Positions 1-5,002 of a DNA stretch of 5,002 nucleotides are shown one piece after another. The notes below the pieces were generated by a model. That model was not told where the DNA came from. It was given only the letters and a program-made list of their open reading frames with translations, and did not search any database. The translations under genes and the position numbers were made by a program. This stretch comes from Bacillota bacterium (GTDB lineage: Bacteria; Bacillota; Clostridia; Clostridiales; Clostridiaceae). The stretch spans positions 1 through 5,002 of the forward strand of contig JAEXSY010000445.1 in assembly GCA_023440105.1 (NCBI GenBank). Reading direction: 5' to 3'. Position 1 is the stretch's first letter; every line of letters begins with the position of its first letter.

Positions 1-384
1 ACCATGATAGACTTCCTGGATAGTATAAAAATGCAGGAGATGGTGAAAAATATCTATGAAACTGGAGGGGTTGTAGCTGCTGTATGTCACGGTCCTGTGG
101 CACTTTTAAATGTTAAGCTTTCTAATGGGAAGTTTTTATTAGATGGGGTTAAGGCTACAGGCTTCTCTGATGTAGAGGAGACTCTCGTAGGAGCTAAGGA
201 TAATATTCCTTATTCTCTAGAGGAGGAGATGAAAAAAAGAGGGGCAGATTACCATAAAGCATTAATACCTATGACTTCCCATGTAGAGGTGGCAGGAAAT
301 CTTGTTACAGGACAGAATCCTGCTTCGGCTGAAAAGGTTGCAGAAGAAGTGTATGAATTACTCCAGAGAATTCCTGTAGTTTAA
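1..384 (+). CDS. DJ-1/PfpI family protein, Hsp31-like (C-terminal part, cut by window start)
   Basis: The reading frame is open from base 1, and the ATG at base 4 is internal. The first codons (T-M-I-D-F) look like the tail of the GGHGTM-type turn that precedes the nucleophile elbow in Hsp31-like proteins. The elbow itself follows as AVCHGP, with the Cys codon at 85-87 and the His at 88-90. Downstream, the LLDGVKATGFSDVEE stretch and the C-terminal TGQNPASAEKVAEEV motif are typical of the Hsp31/YDR533C branch. Members are cytosolic, usually about 220-230 residues, so roughly 95-100 N-terminal residues should lie upstream. Characterised relatives act as glyoxalase III-type enzymes on methylglyoxal or as stress chaperones; which applies here is not shown by sequence. 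The stop is TAA at 382-384. I see no hairpin plus U-tract directly after it, so some transcripts may run on into the riboswitch region. Confidence 0.93.
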   Translation, partial: TMIDFLDSIKMQEMVKNIYETGGVVAAVCHGPVALLNVKLSNGKFLLDGVKATGFSDVEETLVGAKDNIPYSLEEEMKKRGADYHKALIPMTSHVEVAGNLVTGQNPASAEKVAEEVYELLQRIPVV

Positions 385-418
385 GGATTAATGAGTGAAA
401 ATTCTATTCAATTAATTA

Positions 419-446
419 TTGACAAGTTCATTAATTAATGTAGAAT
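419..446 (+). promoter_or_regulatory. Sigma-A-type promoter for the riboswitch-ATPase unit
   Basis: A perfect -35 box TTGACA (419-424) is followed after 16 bases by TAGAAT (441-446), a 5/6 match to the -10 consensus. Transcription should start near 451-454, right at the 5' edge of the aptamer. A start later than 451 would trim the outermost base pairs of helix P1, so the exact start matters for switch stability. An 8-bp inverted repeat, ATTAATTA (411-418) and TAATTAAT (432-439), flanks the -35 box; in such AT-rich DNA this may be chance. Confidence 0.75.
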
Positions 447-450
447 ATAA

Positions 451-536
451 ACATAAGGGGAGTAGCATACGCTCTAGCGTTAATCATTCGTCATTACGGA
501 TTATCCCGGATGATTACTAAGATGCAAGACCTTTGT
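451..536 (+). promoter_or_regulatory. yybP-ykoY manganese riboswitch (aptamer)
   Basis: This RNA senses Mn2+ and turns on manganese export genes. The recognition sequence is seen directly: AAGGGGAGTAGC (455-466), the hallmark 5' motif of the family, and TCGTCA (488-493) with CCCGG (505-509), matching the conserved internal loop that docks against it. Near the 3' end GCAAGACCTTTG (524-535) also matches the family. Helices I can draw are P1 from ACA-(bulged U)-AAGG (451-458) with CCTTTGT (530-536), a short hairpin ACGC/GCGT (469-472 with 477-480), and a 7-bp helix TAATCAT (481-487) with ATGATTA (510-516) that holds the conserved loop. The 3' strand of P1 lies inside the left arm of the terminator at 526-566, so ligand-stabilised P1 would block termination: an ON switch. 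The downstream gene is a P2A cation ATPase, the same pairing known for Lactococcus lactis yoaB. Confidence 0.93.
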
Positions 537-566
537 ACTGGGAATGCCAGTACAAAGGTCTTTTTT
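526..566 (+). terminator. Riboswitch-controlled intrinsic terminator
   Basis: A perfect 16-bp stem pairs 526-541 (AAGACCTTTGTACTGG) with 547-562 around a GAATG loop, and a run of six T ends at 566. It lies 54 bases before the ATPase start codon, so it cannot serve as that gene's end. It works as the expression platform of the Mn2+ riboswitch, because bases 530-536 are shared with aptamer helix P1 and only one of the two structures can form. Low Mn2+ should favour the terminator. Confidence 0.93.
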
Positions 567-620
567 ATGTATAATTAGGTATTGTACATAAGAGAGACCT
601 AAAAAAAGGGAGGGAAATGA

Positions 621-3287
621 ATGTATCATAATGAGAATGTCAACAAGGTACTGAAGGATTTCAATGTTGATCAAGAAAGTGGATTGACAATGGAAGAGGT
701 TGCCTCACGACGAGAAAAGTACGGAAGCAATGAACTTACGACGCAGAAGCAGAGAACTATGCTTCAAATGCTTATAGCACAGTTAAATGACCCGCTGATT
801 TATATATTGGTCATTGCTGCGGTTATTTCAGCCTTCACAGGGGAGGTAAGTGAAGCTATAATCATAGGCTTGGTTGTTGTTTTAAATGCTGTCATTGGTG
901 TTGCTCAGGAATCCAAGGCTGAAAAAGCAATGGAGGCTCTCAAAAAGATGTCTACTCCAAAAGCCTATGTTCGTAGAAATGGAGATGTTGTAGAGCTTGA
1001 CTCTAAGGATATAGTTCCTGGAGATATAGTTGTTCTAGATGCAGGTAGATACGTACCCTGTGATATAAGACTTATAAGCTCAGCTAATCTTAAGGTGGAG
1101 GAGTCAGCTCTTACTGGTGAATCAGTACCCGTAGAAAAGGATGCTGCTTTAGTTTTAGAGGATGATGAGGTAGCTCTCGGAGACCAGAAGAACATGGCCT
1201 TCATGTCTACTCTTATAACCTATGGTAGAGGAGAAGGTATTGCTGTTGCTACTGGTATGGAGACCCAGATAGGTAAGATTGCCAAAATGCTAGAGCAAAG
1301 CGATAATGAGCAGACACCTCTTCAGAAAAAGCTTGCAGAAATAGGTAAACTCTTAGGAATTGCAGCTCTTATAATTTGTGTATTAATGTTTGCTATAGCA
1401 TTATTCCAGGGAAGAGACCTATTTGAAATGTTCTTAACAGCTATTTCACTTGCTGTTGCAGCTATACCAGAAGGTCTTCCTTCAATAGTTGCCATAGTAC
1501 TTGCAATTGGTGTACAGAGGATGGTTAAGCACAATGCTATCGTTAGAAGGCTTCCGGCTGTTGAAACCTTAGGAGCTGTAAATGTAGTCTGCTCCGATAA
1601 AACAGGAACTCTAACTCAGAACAGAATGACAGTAACAAAGGTTTATGTAAATGGAACCCTAAAGGATGCAGGCTCTGTAGACATTAATAATGAAACAGAG
1701 AAGCTATTCCTAGAAAATATGACCTTATGTAATGATGCTACCACAGGAGCAGAGTCTAAAACCGGTGATCCTACTGAAATCGCTCTATTAGATTTATCCT
1801 TAAACTACGGAATTACAAAAGGAGAAATAAATAAAACTCATTCAAGAGACAATGAACTGCCCTTTGACTCAGACAGAAAGCTTATGAGTACCATAAATAA
1901 TTATGGTGATAAGCATTATGTTATGACTAAAGGTGCTATAGATAATATATTAAATATAGCAGATAATATAATGATAAATGGTGAAGTAAGACCTCTTACG
2001 GAGGCTATTAAAGATGAAATAATGGAAGCTTCCAATGCCATGTCTGAAGCTGCGCTTAGAGTTTTAGGCTTTGCTTATAAGGAAGTGCCTAGCTATGAAA
2101 TAGAGCCTGAGGCTATTGAAACTCATCTTACAGTCCTTGGACTTGTAGGTATGATAGATCCACCAAGAGAAGAGGTTAAGGATTCTATTGAAACCTGTAA
2201 GCAGGCTGGTATCACCACTATTATGATAACTGGTGACCATAAGAAAACAGCTTTAGCCATAGCTAAGGAACTAGGAATAGCTGAAAATGAAGGCCAAAGT
2301 GTATCTGGTATAGAGCTGGATGCCTTAACTGATGAACAGCTGGCAGAGAGAGTTAAGAATTTAAGAGTATTTGCAAGAGTATCACCAGAGCATAAGGTGA
2401 GAATAGTTAGAGCCTTTAAGGCTAATGATAATATAGTATCCATGACCGGTGACGGTGTTAATGATGCACCTTCTCTAAAGGCAGCAGATATAGGAGTTGC
2501 CATGGGTATAACTGGTACTGATGTTGCTAAGGGTGCTGCAGATATGATACTTACCGATGATAACTTCTCAACAATCATCCGTGCCGTTGAAGAAGGTAGA
2601 AATATCTTTGCTAACATCAAGAAGTCTATACTATTCCTTCTTTCCTGTAACATAGGGGAAATTGCAGCTTTATTCTTTGCAATACTTTTAGGCTGGGCCG
2701 CTCCATTAGAGCCAATTCATATTCTTTGGGTTAACCTTGTAACAGATACCCTTCCTGCTCTATCCTTAGGAATGGATCCTGGTGATCCTGAGGTTATGTC
2801 CTACAAGCCAAGAAGAGCTAAGGACAGTATATTCAAGGGAACCATGGGCTTCATGATATTTAATGGTATTCTAATCGGGGCACTTACTCTAATAGCTTTC
2901 TACATCGGTGCTGTAGAAGAGAATGGTATCCGTGGATTTGCGGCTCTACATCCAGATAATCTTAAGGGGGATGCTTTAGTTCATGCACAGACCATGGCCT
3001 TTATAGTGCTCAGTGCATCACAGCTTATCCATGCACTTAATCTGAGAAATGTGAATAAGAGTATATTCTCAGTAGGCTTATTTACTAATAAGTACCTCAT
3101 AGGTGCTATTGTGGTAGGTATTCTTCTTCAGGATATAGTTATTACGGTGCCTTTCTTAGCTAATGTATTTAATGTTTGGGATTTAGCTCTTAATGATTGG
3201 CTTATAGTTTCAGCCCTAGCAATAGTTCCGCTGATAGTTAATGAAATCATTAAGCTTTTCAAGCGAGGCAAGGCTAAGGAAGTATAA
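621..3287 (+). CDS. P2A-type cation-transporting ATPase, probable Mn2+ exporter (calcium-ATPase family)
   Basis: This 888-residue membrane pump couples ATP hydrolysis to cation export. A cation-ATPase N-terminal domain (about 5-70) leads into M1-M2 (57-75, 78-95). The actuator loop TGES is at 165-168. M4 carries PEGL at 283-286, with the ion ligand E284. The phosphorylation site is DKTGT with D326. The nucleotide domain has KGA at 437-439, then DPPR at 513-516, and the hinge motif TGDGVNDAP is at 609-617. M5 has N677 and E680, and M6 has N705, T708 and D709, as in SERCA-type Ca2+ pumps. By my alignment, the SERCA M8 glutamate position is Q801. Ten membrane helices fit (M7-M10 about 741-880), and length is usual for bacterial P2A pumps. 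The start is fixed by a strong AGGGAGG site (607-613); an overlapping ATG at 617 stops after four codons. By sequence alone it would be called a calcium pump; the Mn2+ riboswitch upstream makes Mn2+ the likelier main substrate. It is probably transcribed alone. Confidence 0.95.
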   Translation: MYHNENVNKVLKDFNVDQESGLTMEEVASRREKYGSNELTTQKQRTMLQMLIAQLNDPLIYILVIAAVISAFTGEVSEAIIIGLVVVLNAVIGVAQESKAEKAMEALKKMSTPKAYVRRNGDVVELDSKDIVPGDIVVLDAGRYVPCDIRLISSANLKVEESALTGESVPVEKDAALVLEDDEVALGDQKNMAFMSTLITYGRGEGIAVATGMETQIGKIAKMLEQSDNEQTPLQKKLAEIGKLLGIAALIICVLMFAIALFQGRDLFEMFLTAISLAVAAIPEGLPSIVAIVLAIGVQRMVKHNAIVRRLPAVETLGAVNVVCSDKTGTLTQNRMTVTKVYVNGTLKDAGSVDINNETEKLFLENMTLCNDATTGAESKTGDPTEIALLDLSLNYGITKGEINKTHSRDNELPFDSDRKLMSTINNYGDKHYVMTKGAIDNILNIADNIMINGEVRPLTEAIKDEIMEASNAMSEAALRVLGFAYKEVPSYEIEPEAIETHLTVLGLVGMIDPPREEVKDSIETCKQAGITTIMITGDHKKTALAIAKELGIAENEGQSVSGIELDALTDEQLAERVKNLRVFARVSPEHKVRIVRAFKANDNIVSMTGDGVNDAPSLKAADIGVAMGITGTDVAKGAADMILTDDNFSTIIRAVEEGRNIFANIKKSILFLLSCNIGEIAALFFAILLGWAAPLEPIHILWVNLVTDTLPALSLGMDPGDPEVMSYKPRRAKDSIFKGTMGFMIFNGILIGALTLIAFYIGAVEENGIRGFAALHPDNLKGDALVHAQTMAFIVLSASQLIHALNLRNVNKSIFSVGLFTNKYLIGAIVVGILLQDIVITVPFLANVFNVWDLALNDWLIVSALAIVPLIVNEIIKLFKRGKAKEV

Positions 3288-3308
3288 ATTTAATATTATA
3301 TGTTTCAT

Positions 3309-3338
3309 AGAGGTCCTATTTTCTAGGATCTCTTTTTT
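3309..3338 (+). terminator. Intrinsic terminator after the ATPase gene
   Basis: A 10-bp stem pairs 3309-3318 (AGAGGTCCTA) with 3324-3333 (TAGGATCTCT), including one G-U pair, around a TTTTC loop. A run of six T (3333-3338) follows. It lies 22 bases past the ATPase stop and separates that gene from the next unit. Confidence 0.9.
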
Positions 3339-3466
3339 GTACATTTAAATACTATAAAATGAAATTATTTCAAATTTAGTAGTTTTTTAAACAAAGTTTC
3401 CTATGGACTATATGTATATTTGCTTGTTTTTTGCCTATTAAATAGAGAATTGTTCTGTCTTACTAT

Positions 3467-3494
3467 TGTAAATAGTCATAAAATATACTAAAAT
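3467..3494 (+). promoter_or_regulatory. Tentative promoter for the 110-residue protein
   Basis: TTGTAA (3467-3472) and TAAAAT (3489-3494) are separated by 16 bases and match the -35 and -10 consensus at 4/6 and 5/6. Transcription would start near 3501, just before the Rex-like site. The gap 3339-3578 is very AT-rich and offers other -10-like boxes (TATACT at 3484, TATAAA at 3550) without good partners, so this choice is weak. Apart from this box pair, the Rex-like site and a small dyad, ACTATT-GTA-AATAGT (3462-3476), I see nothing else convincing in the gap. Confidence 0.35.
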
Positions 3495-3505
3495 GTAATT
3501 AGAGA

Positions 3506-3523
3506 TTGTTATTTATTTAACAA
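3506..3523. promoter_or_regulatory. Putative Rex operator
   Basis: The 18-bp sequence TTGTTATTTATTTAACAA matches the Rex consensus TTGTTAANNNNTTAACAA at 13 of 14 defined positions; the only difference is T for A at position 7. Rex is a repressor widespread in Gram-positive bacteria that leaves DNA when NADH is high. The site is 56 bases before the start codon at 3579 and just downstream of, or overlapping, any plausible promoter, a normal place for repression. The match is seen; control by Rex is inferred, and no rex gene is in the window. No T-run follows, so it is not a terminator. Confidence 0.65.
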
Positions 3524-3578
3524 AATATATATGTGTAATTTTAGCACAATATAAATAATGGTATACGGAGGAAGTAAT

Positions 3579-3911
3579 ATGAGCAAATATAAAGTAGGAG
3601 ACGAGCTAATAATTATTAATGACCCAACAAAGGAAGCAGAAAAGCTTAAAAGTATGACAAGCCTTACTTGTGATGGGGAATATGCACAGGTTTCCTGGGG
3701 AATAAAAATTCTTAATGTGGAGTACGATAAGCCTAATGTTACCTTAACCTATAAGAGCGTTGATGGTGATGAAAATAAAGTTTTTGCTGTTTGTAGAGAT
3801 GTTGCTAACTTTAATAAGGAGAAGGTTCTAGAAAAAGCTTTATTAAAGGCTTTCCAGAATGAAATGATAAATTTATCTGTTGGTAAAAATGCTCCTTTAA
3901 AGATAAAATAG
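3579..3911 (+). CDS. Hypothetical protein, 110 residues, unknown function
   Basis: I do not recognise the family. The start at 3579 is chosen because GGAGG (3567-3571) sits 7 bases before it; an in-frame ATG at 3558 would put the ribosome binding site inside the coding region and has no site of its own. The protein is small, charged and Lys/Glu-rich, with no signal peptide or membrane segment, so it is probably cytosolic. Residues 1-75 look rich in short beta strands (KYKVGDELIII, AQVSWGIKILNVEY, NVTLTYKSV, KVFAVC) and residues 77-97 look helical (FNKEKVLEKALLKAFQNEM). There are two cysteines, C31 and C72, but no metal-binding pair such as CxxC. It appears to be a single-gene unit, with its own leader carrying a Rex-like site and a terminator after it, which suggests a role in redox or fermentative metabolism. 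That role is inference only. Confidence 0.85.
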   Translation: MSKYKVGDELIIINDPTKEAEKLKSMTSLTCDGEYAQVSWGIKILNVEYDKPNVTLTYKSVDGDENKVFAVCRDVANFNKEKVLEKALLKAFQNEMINLSVGKNAPLKIK

Positions 3912-3947
3912 ATACTTAAAAGTTTAATATTAGATGTATTATTGCAT

Positions 3948-3987
3948 AAAGGATGACTGGCATAAGGCTTGGTTGTCCTTTGCTTTT
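3948..3987 (+). terminator. Probable intrinsic terminator after the 110-residue protein
   Basis: AAAGGATGAC (3948-3957) pairs with GTTGTCCTTT (3972-3981) to give 10 bp including two G-U pairs. GC (3944-3945) can add two more pairs with GC at 3982-3983 past a two-base bulge. The loop is 14 bases. The T-run is short (TTTT at 3984-3987), so termination may be only partial. It lies 36 bases after the stop codon. Confidence 0.6.
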
Positions 3988-4013
3988 GTAATAAAAAATT
4001 CTGGTTTTGTTTC

Positions 4014-4042
4014 TTTACAGTTAGTATATCAATTGATATTAT
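4014..4042 (+). promoter_or_regulatory. Sigma-A-type promoter of the thioesterase-kinase operon
   Basis: TTTACA (4014-4019) and TATTAT (4037-4042) each match the consensus at 5 of 6 bases and are separated by the ideal 17 bases. Transcription should start near 4049, leaving a leader of about 75 bases before the thioesterase. Part of the spacer and -10 box is covered by a palindrome (4026-4039), which suggests repression. Confidence 0.7.
4026..4039. promoter_or_regulatory. Perfect 14-bp palindrome, possible repressor operator
   Basis: ATATCAATTGATAT is its own reverse complement and lies between the -35 and -10 boxes, covering the first three bases of the -10. A dimeric repressor bound here would block RNA polymerase. 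It does not match operator consensuses I know (Rex, FapR, PerR, CcpA or CodY). AT-rich DNA gives palindromes by chance, so its position is the main argument. Confidence 0.45.
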
Positions 4043-4123
4043 ATAAAGTATCCTTAGAACAATATTTAGAATAATAAAAATTATACATCTATAAAATAAT
4101 TTATAACCTAAGAGGAGAAGAAA

Positions 4124-4582
4124 ATGAAGAATAATAAATCGAATAAAGAGGAATTTTTAGTTAGAATAGATTCCGTAGAAGAACGAATGAGAGAGAGCCT
4201 AAAGGGAGCTCTTGTGGAAGATTTGATACCAACATTAATTAGCTGTGATTTTGAAAAAGGCATTGCAGAGTTTAAATTCTCTGTAAAAGCTAATATGAGA
4301 AATAGTATGGGAATCGTTCATGGAGGGATTATATGCACCCTTTTAGACAACGCTATGGGAATGACCACCAGCAGTCTTATAAATAAAGGTTGGACACCAA
4401 CAGTAAACCTTCAGGTTTCATTTTTAAAGCCAGTAATGCCTCAAGGGGTAATTCACATTTCAGTACGGATAATATCCTCAGGAAGAACCTTTATTAATAC
4501 TGCTGCAGAGCTTTGGGAAGAAGGAAAGCCTGAGAGAATACTAGCATCAGCTACAGGGATATTTTTTATTAAGGAAGAATAA
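4124..4582 (+). CDS. PaaI-family hotdog-fold acyl-CoA thioesterase
   Basis: This 152-residue cytosolic protein likely hydrolyses an acyl- or aryl-CoA thioester to release free CoA. The 4HBT/PaaI signature is clear: N60, then G63-I-V-H66-G67-G68 and L-L-D75-N-A-M-G. H66 is nine residues before the acidic D75, and N60 is six before H66, the spacing I recall from PaaI, where the Asp is catalytic. The following V-N-L-Q-V-S-F-L-K-P strand (94-103) and the S-x-G-R turn (119-121) also fit the fold. Residues 1-30 form a charged, probably helical extension ahead of the hotdog domain. The start is supported by AGAGGAG (4111-4117), six bases before the ATG. It is first in an operon with the pantothenate kinase-like gene 16 bases downstream. 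Substrate cannot be told from sequence; relatives range from phenylacetyl-CoA to medium-chain acyl-CoA. Confidence 0.9.
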   Translation: MKNNKSNKEEFLVRIDSVEERMRESLKGALVEDLIPTLISCDFEKGIAEFKFSVKANMRNSMGIVHGGIICTLLDNAMGMTTSSLINKGWTPTVNLQVSFLKPVMPQGVIHISVRIISSGRTFINTAAELWEEGKPERILASATGIFFIKEE

Positions 4583-4598
4583 TTTTGGAGGAATAATT

Positions 4599-5002
4599 AT
4601 GGCCTGTATTTTAGGTATTGATATAGGAAGCAGCACTACCAAGGCTGTTTTATTTAAGGAGAGAGAGCTAATAGGTGCCCAAAAGGTTACTGCAAGTGAT
4701 AATATTGCTTCCGCCTACGGTGCTTTTGGGAAGCTTTTAAAGGAATGCAGTGTTTCTACAGAAGAGGTGGATAAGGTAGTGCTTACTGGTGTAGGTGCTT
4801 CATATTTTCAGGAGGGCTTCTTTCATTATCCTACCATGGCTGTAGGAGAATTGATGGCTATTGGACTGGGAGGTAAGTATTTAACAGGGCTTGATAAAGC
4901 TCTTGTGGTAAACATGGGTACCGGTACAGCTTTTATTAAGGTTATGGGAGATGAGATAACTCATTTAGGAGGCTCTGGTGTAGGAGGAGGCAGTCTCTTA
5001 GG
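4599..5002 (+). CDS. Type II pantothenate kinase-like protein (N-terminal half, cut by window end)
   Basis: The open frame runs from ATG 4599 to the window end (134 complete codons). GGAGG (4587-4591) lies 7 bases before the start. The protein is of the actin/Hsp70/sugar-kinase fold: the phosphate-1 loop is G6-I-D-I-G-S-S-T-T-K15, and a second phosphate motif is N105-M-G-T-G-T110. L-T-G-V-G (62-66) matches the LTGG region. V82-G-E-L-M-A matches the segment holding the catalytic Glu of Staphylococcus aureus CoaW, making E84 the likely base. H122-L-G-G-S-G-V-G-G-G matches the V-G-G-x-G-x-G-G-G signature. Family members are about 265-290 residues, so about half is missing. They phosphorylate pantothenate, the first step of coenzyme A synthesis. 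The BadF/HgdC activators share the fold, but their Cys-containing CAAGTG-type motif is not seen in this half. Sharing an operon with a thioesterase supports a CoA-related role. Confidence 0.85.
   Translation, partial: MACILGIDIGSSTTKAVLFKERELIGAQKVTASDNIASAYGAFGKLLKECSVSTEEVDKVVLTGVGASYFQEGFFHYPTMAVGELMAIGLGGKYLTGLDKALVVNMGTGTAFIKVMGDEITHLGGSGVGGGSLL

Noticed and set aside
387..435. ATTAATGA / TCATTAAT inverted repeat as a terminator for the DJ-1-like gene
   Set aside because: The loop is 33 bases, the stem is nearly all A/T, and no T-run follows; it also spans the -35 box of the next promoter.
965..1204. Minus-strand open frame of 79 residues inside the ATPase gene
   Set aside because: It is fully inside a gene with every family motif on the + strand, has Ser/Thr-rich low-information translation, and has no family motif of its own.
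1322..1534. Minus-strand open frame of 70 residues inside the ATPase gene
   Set aside because: It is antisense to the M3-M4 region that carries PEGL; its open length follows from the codon use of the real gene.
2123..2653. Minus-strand open frame of 176 residues inside the ATPase gene
   Set aside because: It is antisense to the conserved TGDGVNDAP hinge region, and its translation matches no family I know. It is the largest shadow frame but still a shadow.
3360..3372. Small inverted repeat TGAAAT-T-ATTTCA after the ATPase terminator
   Set aside because: It is short and A/T-only apart from one G and one C, not placed near a convincing promoter, and of the kind expected by chance in this DNA.
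3506..3523. Reading the TTGTTA/TAACAA dyad as a terminator hairpin
   Set aside because: The stem is only 6 bp, is AT-rich and is followed by AAAATATA rather than a T-run; it fits a DNA-binding operator much better.
3558..3578. Upstream in-frame ATG for the 110-residue protein
   Set aside because: The GGAGG at 3567-3571 is 7 bases before the ATG at 3579 and would be inside the coding region if 3558 were used; nothing like a ribosome binding site precedes 3558.
4090..4105. TATAAA-ATAA-TTTATA hairpin in the thioesterase leader
   Set aside because: A six-pair stem made only of A-U pairs would be unstable and matches no known riboswitch or protein site.
4599..5002. Call as a 2-hydroxyacyl-CoA dehydratase activator (BadF/HgdC type)
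   Set aside because: The fold family is shared, but the visible half shows NMGTGT and HLGGSGVGGG as in type II pantothenate kinases and lacks the cysteine-bearing motif of the activators.

Overview
The window looks like chromosome from a low-GC Gram-positive anaerobe of the Clostridia type. The coding DNA is AT-rich with many A/T-ending codons. Strong GGAGG-type ribosome binding sites precede the genes, intrinsic terminators carry U-tracts, and the leaders are very AT-rich. All genes read on the + strand. I see no mobile element, CRISPR array, tRNA or rRNA. No exotic new system is evident; the interest lies in the regulation.

Layout. (1) Bases 1-384 hold the C-terminal part of a DJ-1/PfpI (Hsp31-like) protein. 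(2) Bases 385-620 are a control region: a TTGACA/TAGAAT promoter, an RNA matching the yybP-ykoY manganese riboswitch, and a perfect 16-bp terminator whose left arm overlaps the closing helix of the aptamer. (3) Bases 621-3287 encode a complete 888-residue P2A-type cation ATPase. Family tools would call it a calcium pump, but the riboswitch argues that it exports Mn2+. A terminator at 3309-3338 closes this unit. (4) An AT-rich 240-base gap contains an 18-bp site matching the Rex (NADH/NAD+ sensing repressor) operator at 13 of 14 defined positions. It precedes a 110-residue protein of unknown function (3579-3911) and a weaker terminator. (5) A TTTACA/TATTAT promoter with a perfect 14-bp palindrome in its spacer and -10 box drives a two-gene unit. 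That unit is a PaaI-type hotdog thioesterase (4124-4582) followed 16 bases later by a type II pantothenate kinase-like gene that runs off the window (4599-5002).

How they fit together. The window holds at least three separately controlled units: a Mn2+-induced exporter, a probably redox-regulated small protein, and a putative coenzyme A housekeeping pair, in which one enzyme frees CoA from acyl-CoA and the other makes the first committed CoA precursor. The metal, redox and CoA assignments are inferences from sequence motifs and known families.
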